NCBI GenBank assembly: GCA_947455805.1
Contig: CANGSN010000024.1
Span: 1 to 14,511 of the forward strand
Length of the DNA stretch: 14,511 bases
Direction: 5' to 3'
Origin: Planctomycetota bacterium
GTDB lineage: Bacteria > Planctomycetota > UBA1135 > UBA2386
Of this stretch, positions 14,353 to 14,511 are shown piece by piece (the first letter of the stretch is position 1; every line of letters starts with the position of its first letter). The notes beneath the pieces were generated by a model. The model did not search any database and was not told where the DNA came from. It worked only from the letters and a program-made list of their open reading frames with translations. The translations under genes and the position numbers were made by a program.

Positions 14353-14511
14353 TCACCGCGTGGCCGTGGTGGCCGCGTCGCGCCGCAAGCGCGCGGCGGC
14401 GTCGGCGAGGATGCGGCACTTGGCCATCGCCACCTCGGCGGTCGCCACCGGGCGATCGGCGAACGTGCCGAAGCCGCAGTCGGGGTTCAGCCAGATCCGG
14501 TGCGCGCCCAG
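14353..14511 (-). CDS. C-terminal fragment of a MetE-like (cobalamin-independent methionine synthase family) protein
   Basis: The - strand frame from the right edge to TGA at 14355-14353 gives 52 residues containing IWLNPDCGFGTFADRPV. This matches the C-terminal end of the MetE/UROD-type methyltransferase barrel, where the Cys of NPDCG is a zinc ligand that activates the thiol substrate. The rest of the gene is outside the window. The family includes true methionine synthase and short archaeal-like or related methyltransferases, so the exact reaction is left open. Confidence 0.8.
   Translation of the reverse strand: MGAHRIWLNPDCGFGTFADRPVATAEVAMAKCRILADAAARLRRDAATTATR

Overview
The window is GC-rich throughout, with third codon positions almost all G or C. 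It looks like a bacterial chromosome and not a mobile region: no transposase, integrase, phage gene or CRISPR array is visible. The best guess for the host is a high-GC member of the Planctomycetota. This rests on McsA/McsB/ClpC outside a Firmicute-like base composition, a DUF1570-like secreted metallopeptidase, a DUF6677-like membrane protein and a PEGA-like lipoprotein. It is an inference from family content, not a measured placement. No stretch longer than 300 bases lacks a gene.

Left part (1-5528, mostly + strand). A gene fragment runs off the left edge on the - strand. Next come an S4/RluA pseudouridine synthase and a two-gene exported set (a C45-type Ntn hydrolase, then 9 bases later a DUF1570-like zinc peptidase). 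A two-gene membrane set follows: a polytopic protein with two similar PGL motifs, overlapping by 4 nt a 64-residue protein with two membrane helices. A hairpin lies at the convergent junction with the - strand genes.

Central part (5586-13130, all - strand). Read in the direction of transcription, this is PEGA-like lipoprotein, murD, mcsA, mcsB, clpC, dprA. The lipoprotein/murD and mcsA/mcsB pairs each overlap by 4 nt, and murD and mcsA are 37 nt apart. clpC has its own leader with a possible promoter. McsA/McsB form the protein-arginine kinase that marks substrates for ClpC. The sequence keeps the pieces this route needs: the McsB kinase core and RDxxRA motif, both GTEH glutamates in the ClpC N domain, and a ClpP-docking LGF loop. 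No ctsR is present. In its place sit a cell-wall precursor ligase gene and a lipoprotein gene, and a DNA-uptake/recombination gene (dprA) follows.

Right part (13190-14511, - strand). A tRNA-Ser(GCU) with encoded CCA has a plausible promoter and is followed by two consecutive hairpins. Upstream of it lie a beta-hydroxyacid dehydrogenase and the C-terminal end of a MetE-like methyltransferase that continues beyond the window.

The most interesting signal is the coupling of peptidoglycan synthesis (murD), arginine-phosphorylation-directed proteolysis (mcsAB-clpC) and dprA, together with an unusual Gly/Ser linker in ClpC. The single genes mostly belong to known families.
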